A stretch of 64,000 bases of DNA from Rhizobium sp. WSM4643 (lineage in GTDB: Bacteria > Pseudomonadota > Alphaproteobacteria > Rhizobiales > Rhizobiaceae), in the NCBI RefSeq assembly GCF_025152745.1, contig NZ_CP104040.1, forward strand, positions 744,001 to 808,000, in the 5' to 3' direction. The number at the start of each line of letters is the position of its first letter. Position 1 is the first letter of the stretch. The notes under the pieces were generated by a model, which had not been told where the DNA came from, did no database searches, and saw nothing but the letters and a program-made list of their open reading frames with translations. The translations under genes and the position numbers were made by a program. Shown here one piece after another: positions 1-8,162 of this stretch.

Positions 1-808
1 CTTCGGCGGCCTCGCCACACCCTATCTGGTGCTGCTGTTGATTGCCGCCGCCGGCGGCGCGCTTCTCGCTGTCATGCTCGCCGCACTCGGGCTGCGCAGC
101 CTCTGGATGACGGGGGCCGAAGGCGGGCTGGCGGCGCTGGCGGCGCTGATCTATGCCGCCTTTCCGCTCGGCCTCGGCGCCTATGCCGCCGAGCGCTACA
201 TGACGCTGCCTGATATCTATGACGTTTCCACCGATCCGGTCTCCGCACCCGACTGGCTGTCGCAGCCCTATTTCAACCAGATCTGGCTGCAGCGCAGGGT
301 TGAGGTGACGCCGGAGGATCGCGAAAAGCAGCTCGCCGCCTATCCCGAACTGACCGGCCGGCGCTATGAGGGCGCGCTCGACCGCGTGCTTGAAGCGGTG
401 CGCAAGGTCGCCAAGATGAGCGGCATGACCATCACCAGGAGCAGTGGCGACACCGAGCCCGGCCGCGATCCCGAGGACAGACCGGTCAAGCCGCCGGAGG
501 CGAGCGACGATGCCGTGGCCGATGCGCCCGATATCATCCCCGTGCCGACGCCGCGCCCTTATGACGACGATGTCGCCAAACTGATCCGCGGCGTCAACGG
601 CGTGACGCTGCAGGGCACCACGCGCACGCTGATCCTCGGCCTGCGCTTCGATTTCATCATTCGGCTGCGCGAAGAGGCCGAAACCACCTTCGTCGACATC
701 CGCGTCGCCTCCCGCTACGGCCAACACGACCTCGGCTTCAGCGCCGAAATCGCCGGCGATTATCTGAAGGCGCTGGATGCTGAGCTGCTGGGAATTGCGG
801 GTGGGTGA
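1..808 (+). CDS. DUF1499 domain membrane protein (5' end outside window)
   Basis: The frame is open from the first base, so the gene starts upstream; a GTG at 29 is only an internal possibility. The N-terminal 55 visible residues are hydrophobic with two likely membrane segments. The C-terminal half has the DUF1499 pattern, with a DIYDVSTD segment near residue 60 and a conserved strand-rich end (FVDIRVASRYG). A Pro/Asp-rich linker at about residues 150-190 separates the two parts. DUF1499 proteins are common in rhizobia and have no settled function. The family call is confident; the role is unknown. Confidence 0.8.
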   Translation, partial: FGGLATPYLVLLLIAAAGGALLAVMLAALGLRSLWMTGAEGGLAALAALIYAAFPLGLGAYAAERYMTLPDIYDVSTDPVSAPDWLSQPYFNQIWLQRRVEVTPEDREKQLAAYPELTGRRYEGALDRVLEAVRKVAKMSGMTITRSSGDTEPGRDPEDRPVKPPEASDDAVADAPDIIPVPTPRPYDDDVAKLIRGVNGVTLQGTTRTLILGLRFDFIIRLREEAETTFVDIRVASRYGQHDLGFSAEIAGDYLKALDAELLGIAGG

Positions 809-1688
809 GCCGCGGTGGCGCAAAGCGCCAGCAATCGATCCGGCGAATCGATTGCAGTTGCGAACGCCCTGAGCCCAAGCGAAGGGCCGGGATAGGGTGC
901 GGCAAACTCAACGCCTTGGACCGCAGCGTCTCGATTCCCTCTTCTCCCCAGCGGGGGTCCGAAGGACGGGTCGAGACCCGCGGCTCGACCCCGGTCAGTG
1001 CCCGTAGGGCGGATGAGGGGGCCGCCGAAGCCGGTCTTTCCAACAACACCATGTGAGTTCCACAACGCTCGCGTCGTCTCAGCCGCCGAATAGATTATTA
1101 CGAGAGGGGTGTGCCGTGTAGCCCCCTCATCCGCCTGCCGGCACCTTCTCCCCGAGGGGAGAAGAGATTTGCGGCGACCTCTCGATTCCCTCTTCTCCCC
1201 AGCGGGGAGAAGGTGCCCGTAGGGCGGATGGGGGGGCCGGCGAAGCCGGTCTTTCCTTACAACGTTCATGCGGGATTCTACCACGCTCGCGTCGGCATGG
1301 CGGGATAGTTAAAATGAGAAGGCGTGCCGTGTGGCCCCCTCATCCGACCCTTCGGGCCACCTTCTCCCCGCTGGGGAGAAGAGGACATGCCGCGCCCTCA
1401 CTCCACCACCAACAACCCGTATGCTGCACCATCGCCGCGTGAGCCCCCCTCTGCCCTGCCGGGCATCTCCCCCACAGGTGGGGAGATCACTAGTGGCTTG
1501 AACTTCCTGCCCATCTACCGTTTCGCCGTGCTGGACGTTTATTGTTTGGGGAAGCCCGTGCGCCCAGCCAATCTCCCCACCTGTGGGGGAGATGCCCGGC
1601 AGGGCAGAGGGGGGCTGGCACGGCACGCCTGCAGAGGTTAGGGAGGGTCACTTTGTGCCCCCACAAGGCGACTTCACCGCAGCCACAC
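809..1688. repeat. Cluster of rhizobial intergenic mosaic palindromes
   Basis: This 880-base gap holds no credible gene. It has several copies of a mosaic element built from CCCCTCATCC, a G+C-rich stem (CTTCTCCCC / GGGGAGAAG) and a tail (GCCGGTCTTTCC). Copies lie at about 944-1050, 1111-1262 and 1336-1390. A separate long inverted repeat has arms at 1444-1487 and 1571-1614. The same element recurs near 21650, 31040-31350 and 47080-47310. It resembles the RIME-type elements known from rhizobia. The open frames here are repeat artefacts. Confidence 0.85.
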
Positions 1689-3413
1689 TCACTCCTCCAC
1701 CACCAACCACCCCGTATACCGCACCACCAACCCCGTCAGCCGCCCGCCGATCTCCACGTGGAAGTGGAAGCGCCCATCGCGCTCCTCCTCATAGGTATCG
1801 CCACCCGGCGCCAGAAACATCGGCAGCGGAATGCCGCAGAACCGCCAGCCGCGCACCACGAGCCGCAGCTTTTCCCCATCCGGCACCGGCGCCATCAGCA
1901 CCCGGAACGGCCCGAAGACCTCGGCGAGCAGATGCCGGTCGCGGCCCTTTGCCTGGACCTGCCAGCTGCGGAAGACCGTGCCGCCGAAATCCCGCGTCCA
2001 GATCTCCTTGTCGCCATCGGTCACGAAACGCACCGTCACCGGCACATCCTCACCCGCCGGGGGAAAGCCGATCACCCCAGCGACGATCCTCGCCAGCAGC
2101 CCGTCGCCGCGCTCGATCCGCGCCCGGCCGGAGGCGACGCGGGCGCCGCCGGCATGCAGGGCGGCGAGGGCGGGCGGCAGCCGCTCCCAGGCGCTGCCGA
2201 GGATCCTCTGGTAGAGCGGCTGGCGTGCCTCCTCGTTTTCCATCGTGATGCCGGATGTGATCGAAAACCGCTGGAAGGCCGCTTCGAAATCCGCAAGCTG
2301 CAATTCGCCGGCCGCCGGCCGCGCCCCATTCTCCGGCCGCATGCCGGTCAGCAGCCGGCGCACCAGCGCCTCCACGCCGATCACGGGGATGAACGGCCCG
2401 TCATCACCTTCGGCAATCAGATGCCAACCGGACGTCAGCCGCTTTCCGGCGTGATCGACGCCGCCGACGCGGACGAACATGCCGCCGCGATGGTCGCCGA
2501 TCGCGAAAGCGTGGCTGGCGCGCTGCAGCAGCCGCGCGAACGGCAGCAGCGACGGCAGCAGCCGGAGGCGGACGAGCCTTGCCGAGAAGCTGAGCAAGCG
2601 TTGCAGCGGCTGCGGCTCGGTTCCGACGCCGGTGAAGGTGGATTTCAGATCGGCAAAACGGGCCGGCAGCAGCTTGAGATCCGGCGCATCCACCAGCAGG
2701 AATTTCCGGCTGCGCAGCGGCTTGACCCCCGGCGGCGCCACCGTCACCCGCATCGCATCGATCAGCCCGCGCCCGCCGGCCAGCTGCCCATCGCGCAGCA
2801 CCGTGATCTTCTTGCCGGCATAGCTTGATATCGCCCTGACGACATTGAGCCCGATCTTGACATGCGCCGACGGGGCAATGCCCGCCCCGACACTGTCGAT
2901 CCGGGAGAAATGCGGCGCCATCGCCTCGAGCGCCGCAAAGGAAAGCGCAGGCAGGCTGCTCAGCCCTGAGAGGGCGAAGGTGCCCTTGGCCTTGGCTGCC
3001 GCATCGAGCGCACCGATGCCGGCGACGAAGCCGGTGCTGTCGGCGATATCGGCATAATCGATGCCGAGATCGATGCAGGCTTCGATCACCTTATAGGCAT
3101 GCTTGCCGAAGCTCTGGAACGGCCCCGAGGCATCGACGACGAGATCAGGCCGCATCCGCGTCAGCTGTTCTGTGAGATCGCCGTCACGATCGAAGGCTAC
3201 CGCCTGTACCATCGCACCGAGATTGTTGCTTCCCAGGCCCTCGGCGCCATCTTTCGGCGTCCGGAGATCGGCAACGAAATCGTCGGCCTTTTCAAGCGAG
3301 CGCCCGGCAACCAGCAGCCTCAGCCGCGGTTCGTCGCCCAGCAGCCGGGCCAGCCGCCCGCCGAACGTGCCGTAGCCGCCGATGATGAGCAGGCAAAATC
3401 TCTCGCCGCTCAT
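1689..3413 (-). CDS. Saccharopine-dehydrogenase-like protein with C-terminal DUF4166
   Basis: The protein has 574 residues. The N-terminus has a Rossmann nucleotide-binding start (LLIIGGYGTFGGRLARLL) followed by a trans-acting saccharopine dehydrogenase-like fold, about residues 1-370. The last 190 residues fit DUF4166, including the WxRDFGG-like segment. The ATG at 3413 was chosen because it overlaps the stop of the upstream DCC gene as ATGA; a frame extension to 3455 would run into that gene. The pair is probably translationally coupled. The substrate is unknown, and no dehydrogenase specificity can be read from the sequence. Confidence 0.8.
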   Translation of the reverse strand: MSGERFCLLIIGGYGTFGGRLARLLGDEPRLRLLVAGRSLEKADDFVADLRTPKDGAEGLGSNNLGAMVQAVAFDRDGDLTEQLTRMRPDLVVDASGPFQSFGKHAYKVIEACIDLGIDYADIADSTGFVAGIGALDAAAKAKGTFALSGLSSLPALSFAALEAMAPHFSRIDSVGAGIAPSAHVKIGLNVVRAISSYAGKKITVLRDGQLAGGRGLIDAMRVTVAPPGVKPLRSRKFLLVDAPDLKLLPARFADLKSTFTGVGTEPQPLQRLLSFSARLVRLRLLPSLLPFARLLQRASHAFAIGDHRGGMFVRVGGVDHAGKRLTSGWHLIAEGDDGPFIPVIGVEALVRRLLTGMRPENGARPAAGELQLADFEAAFQRFSITSGITMENEEARQPLYQRILGSAWERLPPALAALHAGGARVASGRARIERGDGLLARIVAGVIGFPPAGEDVPVTVRFVTDGDKEIWTRDFGGTVFRSWQVQAKGRDRHLLAEVFGPFRVLMAPVPDGEKLRLVVRGWRFCGIPLPMFLAPGGDTYEEERDGRFHFHVEIGGRLTGLVVRYTGWLVVEE

Positions 3414-3877
3414 GCGATGAACCGGCTGCGCTGCTGCGGCGTCGGCACCATGCAACTTTGCCGGCCGGCAATCTTCAGCCGGTTGCGGGCAATGAATTCA
3501 TAGAGCGCATCGGCCGGCCGCCGCGGCAGCAGCCGGAAGATCTTGACCAGCGAGAAGGGAAAGCCGAGCCCCGCCACCATGCGGATCGAGCCGTCGGACT
3601 TGAAGAAGGCGCGGCCGTTTTCGATGAGGATATTGGTCTCGTAGTCGCGCGCATGCAGCCCGTAATGCCGGTAGAGTGCGGCGCCGAGCGGCGTCTGCGC
3701 CGCGAGGAAACGGTATCGCTGTTGCTTGTCATGTTTCAACGCGAACTTCACCCAGCCGGAGCAGAACACGCATTCGCCATCGAAGATGATCAACGGCCGG
3801 TCATCGGCAAAATCAGGCACATCAGGATCTTCGCGATAGCTGTATTCGGCGCGCCCCATGCTCATTTCTCCCCTCAT
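3410..3877 (-). CDS. DCC-family thiol-disulfide oxidoreductase-like protein (DUF393)
   Basis: The protein has 155 residues. The family motif D-G-E-C-V-F-C lies near residue 34 in a thioredoxin-like context (LIIFDGECVFCSGWVKFAL), and a second region RYRFLAAQTPLG follows. The start may be 3877 or one of the ATGs at 3862-3868. It overlaps the next gene by four bases and probably forms a two-gene operon with it. DCC proteins are predicted redox proteins; the partner is unknown. Confidence 0.82.
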   Translation of the reverse strand: MRGEMSMGRAEYSYREDPDVPDFADDRPLIIFDGECVFCSGWVKFALKHDKQQRYRFLAAQTPLGAALYRHYGLHARDYETNILIENGRAFFKSDGSIRMVAGLGFPFSLVKIFRLLPRRPADALYEFIARNRLKIAGRQSCMVPTPQQRSRFIA

Positions 3878-3882
3878 CTCCC

Positions 3883-4791
3883 TTACGCCGGCCGGTAGCT
3901 GGCGGCAAGCGAAGGCGGCCCATCCGCTGCAATCATACCGCGCTCAATCAGATCCTCGATATGGGCGAGAACGGAAAGCGCGGCTGCCCCATGCAGCTTC
4001 GGATCGGTATCGCGATAGATCGCCTTCACCATCTCGGCGATGCCACGATCGCCCGCCCGGATGCGCGCCAGCACCGCCTGCTCGCGCTTCAGCCGATGCG
4101 CCTTCAGCGCCCGCAGGAAACTTGCGGGCTGCGTCACCGGCCCGCCATGGCCGGGCAGCAACAGGCGGTCCTCACGCTTGATCAGCCGGTCGAGCGAGGC
4201 CATGTAATCCGCCATCGAACCATCCGGCGGCGCGACGATCGAGGTCGACCAGGCCATGACGTGATCGCCGGAGAAGAGGAGGTCGCGGCCCTCAAGCGCG
4301 AAGGCGGCATGATTGGCCGTGTGCCCCGGCGTCAGCACCGCGCTCAGCGACCAGCCATCGCCCGCAATCGTCTCGCCATCGCCGATCGCAATGTCGGGCA
4401 CGAAGGATAGATCCGAGCTTTCGGAAAAGGGATTGATCTCGCCGTCCCTGAGCGGCCGCGCCGGCCGGTGCGGCCCTTGCCCCACCGTCATCGCCCCCGT
4501 TGCCGCCTGCAGCCGACTGGAAAGCGGCGAGTGGTCGCGATGCGTGTGGCTGACGACGATATGCGTCACCGCGCGGCCGGCAAGGGCGGCCATCAGCGCC
4601 TGAAAATGCGCTTCATCCTCCGGGCCGGGATCGATGACGGCGACCGAGGAAGAGCCGACGATATAGCTGTTGGTGCCGAAAAAGGTGAAAGGCCCAGGAT
4701 TCTCAGCCGTGATCCGCTCGACACCTGAAACAACCGGCACGGCCTGCCCATAGGCCGGCTCGAAAGCGAGGTCGAAAGCGGGACTGTCCAT
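3883..4791 (-). CDS. MBL-fold metallo-hydrolase
   Basis: About 302 residues. The metallo-beta-lactamase metal-binding motif HTHRDHS is present, followed by a further His (LTPGHTANHA) and Asp (LLFSGDHVMAW), and a C-terminal HxxGHGG element. A C-terminal winged-helix-like segment (LSVLAHIEDLIERGMI) resembles the LACTB2/RNase Z-like subgroup. The ATG at 4791 is preferred over a TTG at 4824. It lies six bases upstream of the DCC gene in the same direction. Hydrolase activity is likely; the substrate is unknown. Confidence 0.85.
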   Translation of the reverse strand: MDSPAFDLAFEPAYGQAVPVVSGVERITAENPGPFTFFGTNSYIVGSSSVAVIDPGPEDEAHFQALMAALAGRAVTHIVVSHTHRDHSPLSSRLQAATGAMTVGQGPHRPARPLRDGEINPFSESSDLSFVPDIAIGDGETIAGDGWSLSAVLTPGHTANHAAFALEGRDLLFSGDHVMAWSTSIVAPPDGSMADYMASLDRLIKREDRLLLPGHGGPVTQPASFLRALKAHRLKREQAVLARIRAGDRGIAEMVKAIYRDTDPKLHGAAALSVLAHIEDLIERGMIAADGPPSLAASYRPA

Positions 4792-4952
4792 GAAGGAATG
4801 ATCTCGGGCCGATGACGTCGCCAATTTCTAGCACGACGGCGGCCGCTCGGCGCATATAAATCTGCGCCGGGTTAAACTTAGTCATTGTGACAGGCGAAGA
4901 GCTTTGCTAATCAGGCGTCGATTTGAGCAGGCGGTTTCCGCTCAAGCTCTGG

Positions 4953-5026
4953 TGGGGCGTCGCCAAGCGGTAAGGCAACGGTTTTTGGTACCGTCATCCC
5001 TGGTTCGAATCCAGGCGCCCCAGCCA
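4953..5026 (+). tRNA. tRNA-Gln (anticodon TTG)
   Basis: The 74-base cloverleaf has acceptor TGGGGCG (4953) pairing with CGCCCCA (5016-5022). The anticodon loop contains TTTGG with anticodon TTG, the T-loop is GGTTCGAATCC, and CCA is encoded at 5024-5026. It borders the defence island, but no second copy of its 3' end was found that would mark an attachment site. Confidence 0.95.
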
Positions 5027-5157
5027 CGATTTTATTAAGTTTGAACTGGCGTTTTCGCCTCCTCATACCGTCACAGTCTGACGAATCGCATTCCCATTTT
5101 CTCAGCATGATCGCGAATGCGGATTCCGCTGCCGTTGCTGAGATTGGCAATCTGGGA

Positions 5158-5684
5158 TCACTCCTCGCCAAAAAAGTCCTCGTCCAGCCGCTTGAACTCG
5201 ACGGTGCGATAGCCCCGCACTCCAACGCCGTGCTCGATCATGAGATCGGCCAGTTCTTGGCCATCGATGAGGATGACGCGCTGGGGATGCTTGACGTAGT
5301 CACGAGCCGGCTGACTGAAGATGGAGGTGGTGACGAAGACGCCCTTGGTGGCGCCGCGGCCGACGAGACTTCCGACGAAGCCCTTGACGTCTGGGCGTCC
5401 GACAGGGTTGCCGGGTGCATAGCGCTTGGCCTGGACATAGATGCGGTCGAGGCCGAGGCGATCCTCGTGGCAATGCCATCGACGCCGCCGTCACTGGAGC
5501 GGCCGAGCCGTGCGGCGGCGTCCTTGTGGCTGCCGCCATAACCCATGGCAACCAGCAAATCGACTATCAGTTGTTCGAAGAAGGCCGGACTGTTGGCGAG
5601 GATGCGCTGAAGTAGTTCGTCGTCTAGCAGCCTGCAGTACCGCGTGGGCTCAATCCACAAGCCTTTGGAGCCAAGGGTACCCAT
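5158..5684 (-). pseudogene. mrr: mrr-like restriction endonuclease, 5'-truncated and frameshifted
   Basis: The first frame (from 5684) carries the Mrr core start LLQRILANSPAFFEQLIVDL and SDGGVDG. Near 5470 the frame changes by one base. The other frame continues with EDRLGLDRIYVQAKRY (the catalytic QAKRY segment), the GVFVTTSIFS segment and a natural stop at 5158. The usual N-terminal winged-helix domain is absent: residues before about 5624 look unrelated. Mrr cleaves methylated foreign DNA; this copy should be inactive. It overlaps the 3' end of ptuB, suggesting that the island junction cut the gene. Confidence 0.82.
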
Positions 5685-6468
5685 TGTCCCGGCGCTTTTT
5701 CACATGATTGTACATTTCTCCACTAAAATCTGACCCAGGAGAAATCAATCTCTTGATGGCCGCCAGGGCAGAAGTGAACTTCTTCTTTCGTTTTGGCGTA
5801 CCATCCATTTCGTCATACCTATCTTTTGCGTCAGATATCTTCTGATCAAGATTTCTGATCTGGGTAAGGCGTAATTTCTTCAAGTCATCTTGGTGAAGAT
5901 GATAGAACTTGATGGATATCCCAACGCGCTCTTGTTCATGAGCATCGCCTGTTGCAGCAACAGGATGCCCTGATTCTAGTGAGCAGCCGAGCAACTTCCA
6001 ATCGTCTGGCTCACAGGGATCAAGAAGCATGGGTTCTTCATTATCGATGTCATCAGTTTCAAGGTAGGCGCGAACAGTTTCATCGCGCAACGGAAAATGA
6101 TCCGCCTTCCCACCCTCGGTTCCGCCAATCACATCGCTGCGGCTACTGTTACAGAAGGTGCATATGTACCTGAAATTTTTATAATCAAACGCTAGCCATC
6201 TGTAGCCGGATGGACTTTTCAAAGCCTCTGCTACCCGGTTCTTCGGGCGAAAGTGATCAACCGCATTGTCAGATCGCACGGCTGGCGCCTCACAAATCCA
6301 ACACCTCTTGTCAGTTAACTTCCCCAAGTTTCCTTTAAGATCAGTCCAGACTTTAGACAGATCATCAGGTTTCAAGTTGTCGTCTTCCATCTTTTTCTTG
6401 GCGGCGGCCGCTTTATTCATCCAGCCTTCGGGAAGCTCAATTCTCTCCTGATCAATCCACCGCATCAA
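5650..6468 (-). CDS. ptuB: HNH endonuclease, PtuB-like (Septu defence)
   Basis: The protein has 272 residues. It has an HNH/zinc layout: C56-x2-C59, then D71-H72-F-R-P-K, then C103-x2-C106 (YICTFCNSSR). This matches the HNH partner in Septu systems. The start overlaps the ptuA stop by four bases (ATGA), so the two are coupled. In Septu, PtuB is thought to be the nuclease effector and PtuA the ATPase. The base composition is visibly lower in G+C than the flanking core genes, consistent with transfer. An HNH protein paired with an OLD-like ATPase in another defence type is the main alternative. Confidence 0.82.
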   Translation of the reverse strand: MMRWIDQERIELPEGWMNKAAAAKKKMEDDNLKPDDLSKVWTDLKGNLGKLTDKRCWICEAPAVRSDNAVDHFRPKNRVAEALKSPSGYRWLAFDYKNFRYICTFCNSSRSDVIGGTEGGKADHFPLRDETVRAYLETDDIDNEEPMLLDPCEPDDWKLLGCSLESGHPVAATGDAHEQERVGISIKFYHLHQDDLKKLRLTQIRNLDQKISDAKDRYDEMDGTPKRKKKFTSALAAIKRLISPGSDFSGEMYNHVKKRRDNGYPWLQRLVD

Positions 6469-8156
6469 TCACTCTCTTCGTCATCGTCATTGAGCAGCTG
6501 TGCAACCGCTTCGTTCGCAATCTGCTCACGCTCCTCTCGGCCCAGTCGAGTGACACCATTCAAAATATCTTCCGTCTCGCGCGCTTCGAAAATCTTGTGA
6601 AGCAATTCACTTCTTAACCTTAGATATCGCTTATACTCATCATCCGGATGATCAAACCTGAAACCTAGCCTTCCAAGATCTCGGTTGACCTTGGTCAGTT
6701 CTTGCTCCTCATCTTCCGTAAGCTTATCCCTACTGCCAAGCTCACGTTGCTTCTCAAGCAGGGCCTGCGTATCCCGATCCAACGTAGATGCTATGCCGAA
6801 CATGTCGCTCGTTATGATCGATGCGTAGCCCATCCCTTTCGGGCTCTCCTCTGGGAAGACTGACTCGATCCGACGCTGATTTTCGCTTTCCTGCACGACC
6901 AGTATCTGGACCTGTTCGCGCTGCAGTTCCGCAATCGCCATTGGGTTATGCGTCGTCAGCACCACATGGCTGCTGAAGGAACCTGGCTCTCCTTCAGTTT
7001 CGGAAATAAAATCTTCGATGTATCTGAGATAGTCGACGCTCCAACGCGGATTCAAATGCGTGTCCGGCTCATCCAACAGGAACAGGCTTTCTTCACCAGC
7101 CGTGAAGCGCATAAGTCCCAGAACGGTTAGAAGCTGGCGCTCCCCTTCGCTCAACTCGGCGAACGTGATGGGCGCCTCGTTTTTCTTCACTCGCACATTT
7201 ATTCGGATCTCATCGATAAGTTGAGAAACATGCGTGCTCTCAAGATCGCGGAAGAACTCAGCGGGCGTTTGTTCGCCGACCAACTTCCGCAGTGCATCCA
7301 AGTCTTTGATCAGATGGTACTTGAACTCCAATTGCTTGGGCTTGCCCCACTGAGAAACGATTTCAGCGCGCTTGATATCGATTGGGCACAGCGAGATCTT
7401 CATAAGTCGATCAAGGAAACCCTGTACCACACCCTTCGCGTTCCAGAAGCGGCTATCTCCCTCTCTCGAGTTCCAGGGCGGCTGCCGCAGGACAAACAGG
7501 ACGGAGTCCAACCCCGTCTCGGGGTCCAGATTGAGCTGCTCCGCTAAGAAGCTCCGAACCACCGGGCTTTCAACTATTAGAAAGGCCAGCAGGACGAATT
7601 GGCTGTGTTCAGGCAACGCAAAAAACAGCCGCTTGAGACCAGGATTCTCTCCCGATCTGAGCTGTTTATCCAATCTGCTCAAATAAGGAGCATAGACATT
7701 CTTCAGTCGGCTGCTTTCACCCGAATAGTAGCTGAAGACGAAACGCGGTAGATTCCTGTCGTCCTTCAAGAGTTCCGAGACGCGGAGGAGCCGCCTGCTG
7801 ACGATTTCATCTACCGCGGACGAAGCGGTCAGTTGCTCTACTTCTATCTTCAAAGCTTCCGAACGGTCCGGATCATTTTCGAGATAGATCTTGCGAGCGT
7901 TGGGGCCATTGCCGATTTCATAGGAGAGCTCAAAGGCAAAATCGATCTGGGGCCGCGACGGTTTTTTAGGACTGATGAGTTCCCGAAAAATGATGGAAAG
8001 CGCCTCCAGAACGTTCGATTTTCCCGTACCGTTCCAACCGATAACGACCGTGACCCACTGCTTTTCGTCGAAGTCGATGCAGACATCCTTCAGGTTTTTG
8101 TAAGCGTGCGTCGGGCTGCTTTTGGCGCTCCCAATCTTGAATTTATCAAGCCTCAT
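6465..8156 (-). CDS. ptuA: AAA/ABC-type ATPase, PtuA-like (Septu defence)
   Basis: The protein has 563 residues. Walker A is GWNGTGKSN (about 40-48), the signature is ELSEGERQLL (about 330), Walker B is SLFLLDEPDTHLNP (about 355) and the H-loop is VVLTTHN (about 400). This is an SMC/OLD-like ATPase with a long inserted central region. It begins six bases after hsdS and overlaps ptuB by four, so it appears to be cotranscribed with the type I restriction genes. The pairing with an HNH protein supports Septu; without it the call would be a generic AAA_15/21 ATPase. Confidence 0.82.
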   Translation of the reverse strand: MRLDKFKIGSAKSSPTHAYKNLKDVCIDFDEKQWVTVVIGWNGTGKSNVLEALSIIFRELISPKKPSRPQIDFAFELSYEIGNGPNARKIYLENDPDRSEALKIEVEQLTASSAVDEIVSRRLLRVSELLKDDRNLPRFVFSYYSGESSRLKNVYAPYLSRLDKQLRSGENPGLKRLFFALPEHSQFVLLAFLIVESPVVRSFLAEQLNLDPETGLDSVLFVLRQPPWNSREGDSRFWNAKGVVQGFLDRLMKISLCPIDIKRAEIVSQWGKPKQLEFKYHLIKDLDALRKLVGEQTPAEFFRDLESTHVSQLIDEIRINVRVKKNEAPITFAELSEGERQLLTVLGLMRFTAGEESLFLLDEPDTHLNPRWSVDYLRYIEDFISETEGEPGSFSSHVVLTTHNPMAIAELQREQVQILVVQESENQRRIESVFPEESPKGMGYASIITSDMFGIASTLDRDTQALLEKQRELGSRDKLTEDEEQELTKVNRDLGRLGFRFDHPDDEYKRYLRLRSELLHKIFEARETEDILNGVTRLGREEREQIANEAVAQLLNDDDEESD

Positions 8157-8162
8157 CTAGAT

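Noticed and set aside
1542..2828. 428-codon plus-strand frame over the DUF4166 gene
   Set aside because: Antisense of a real gene; low-complexity Pro/Arg/Gln content.
4953..5026. tRNA-Gln as an attachment site for the defence island
   Set aside because: No duplicated 3' tRNA end and no integrase were found by eye.
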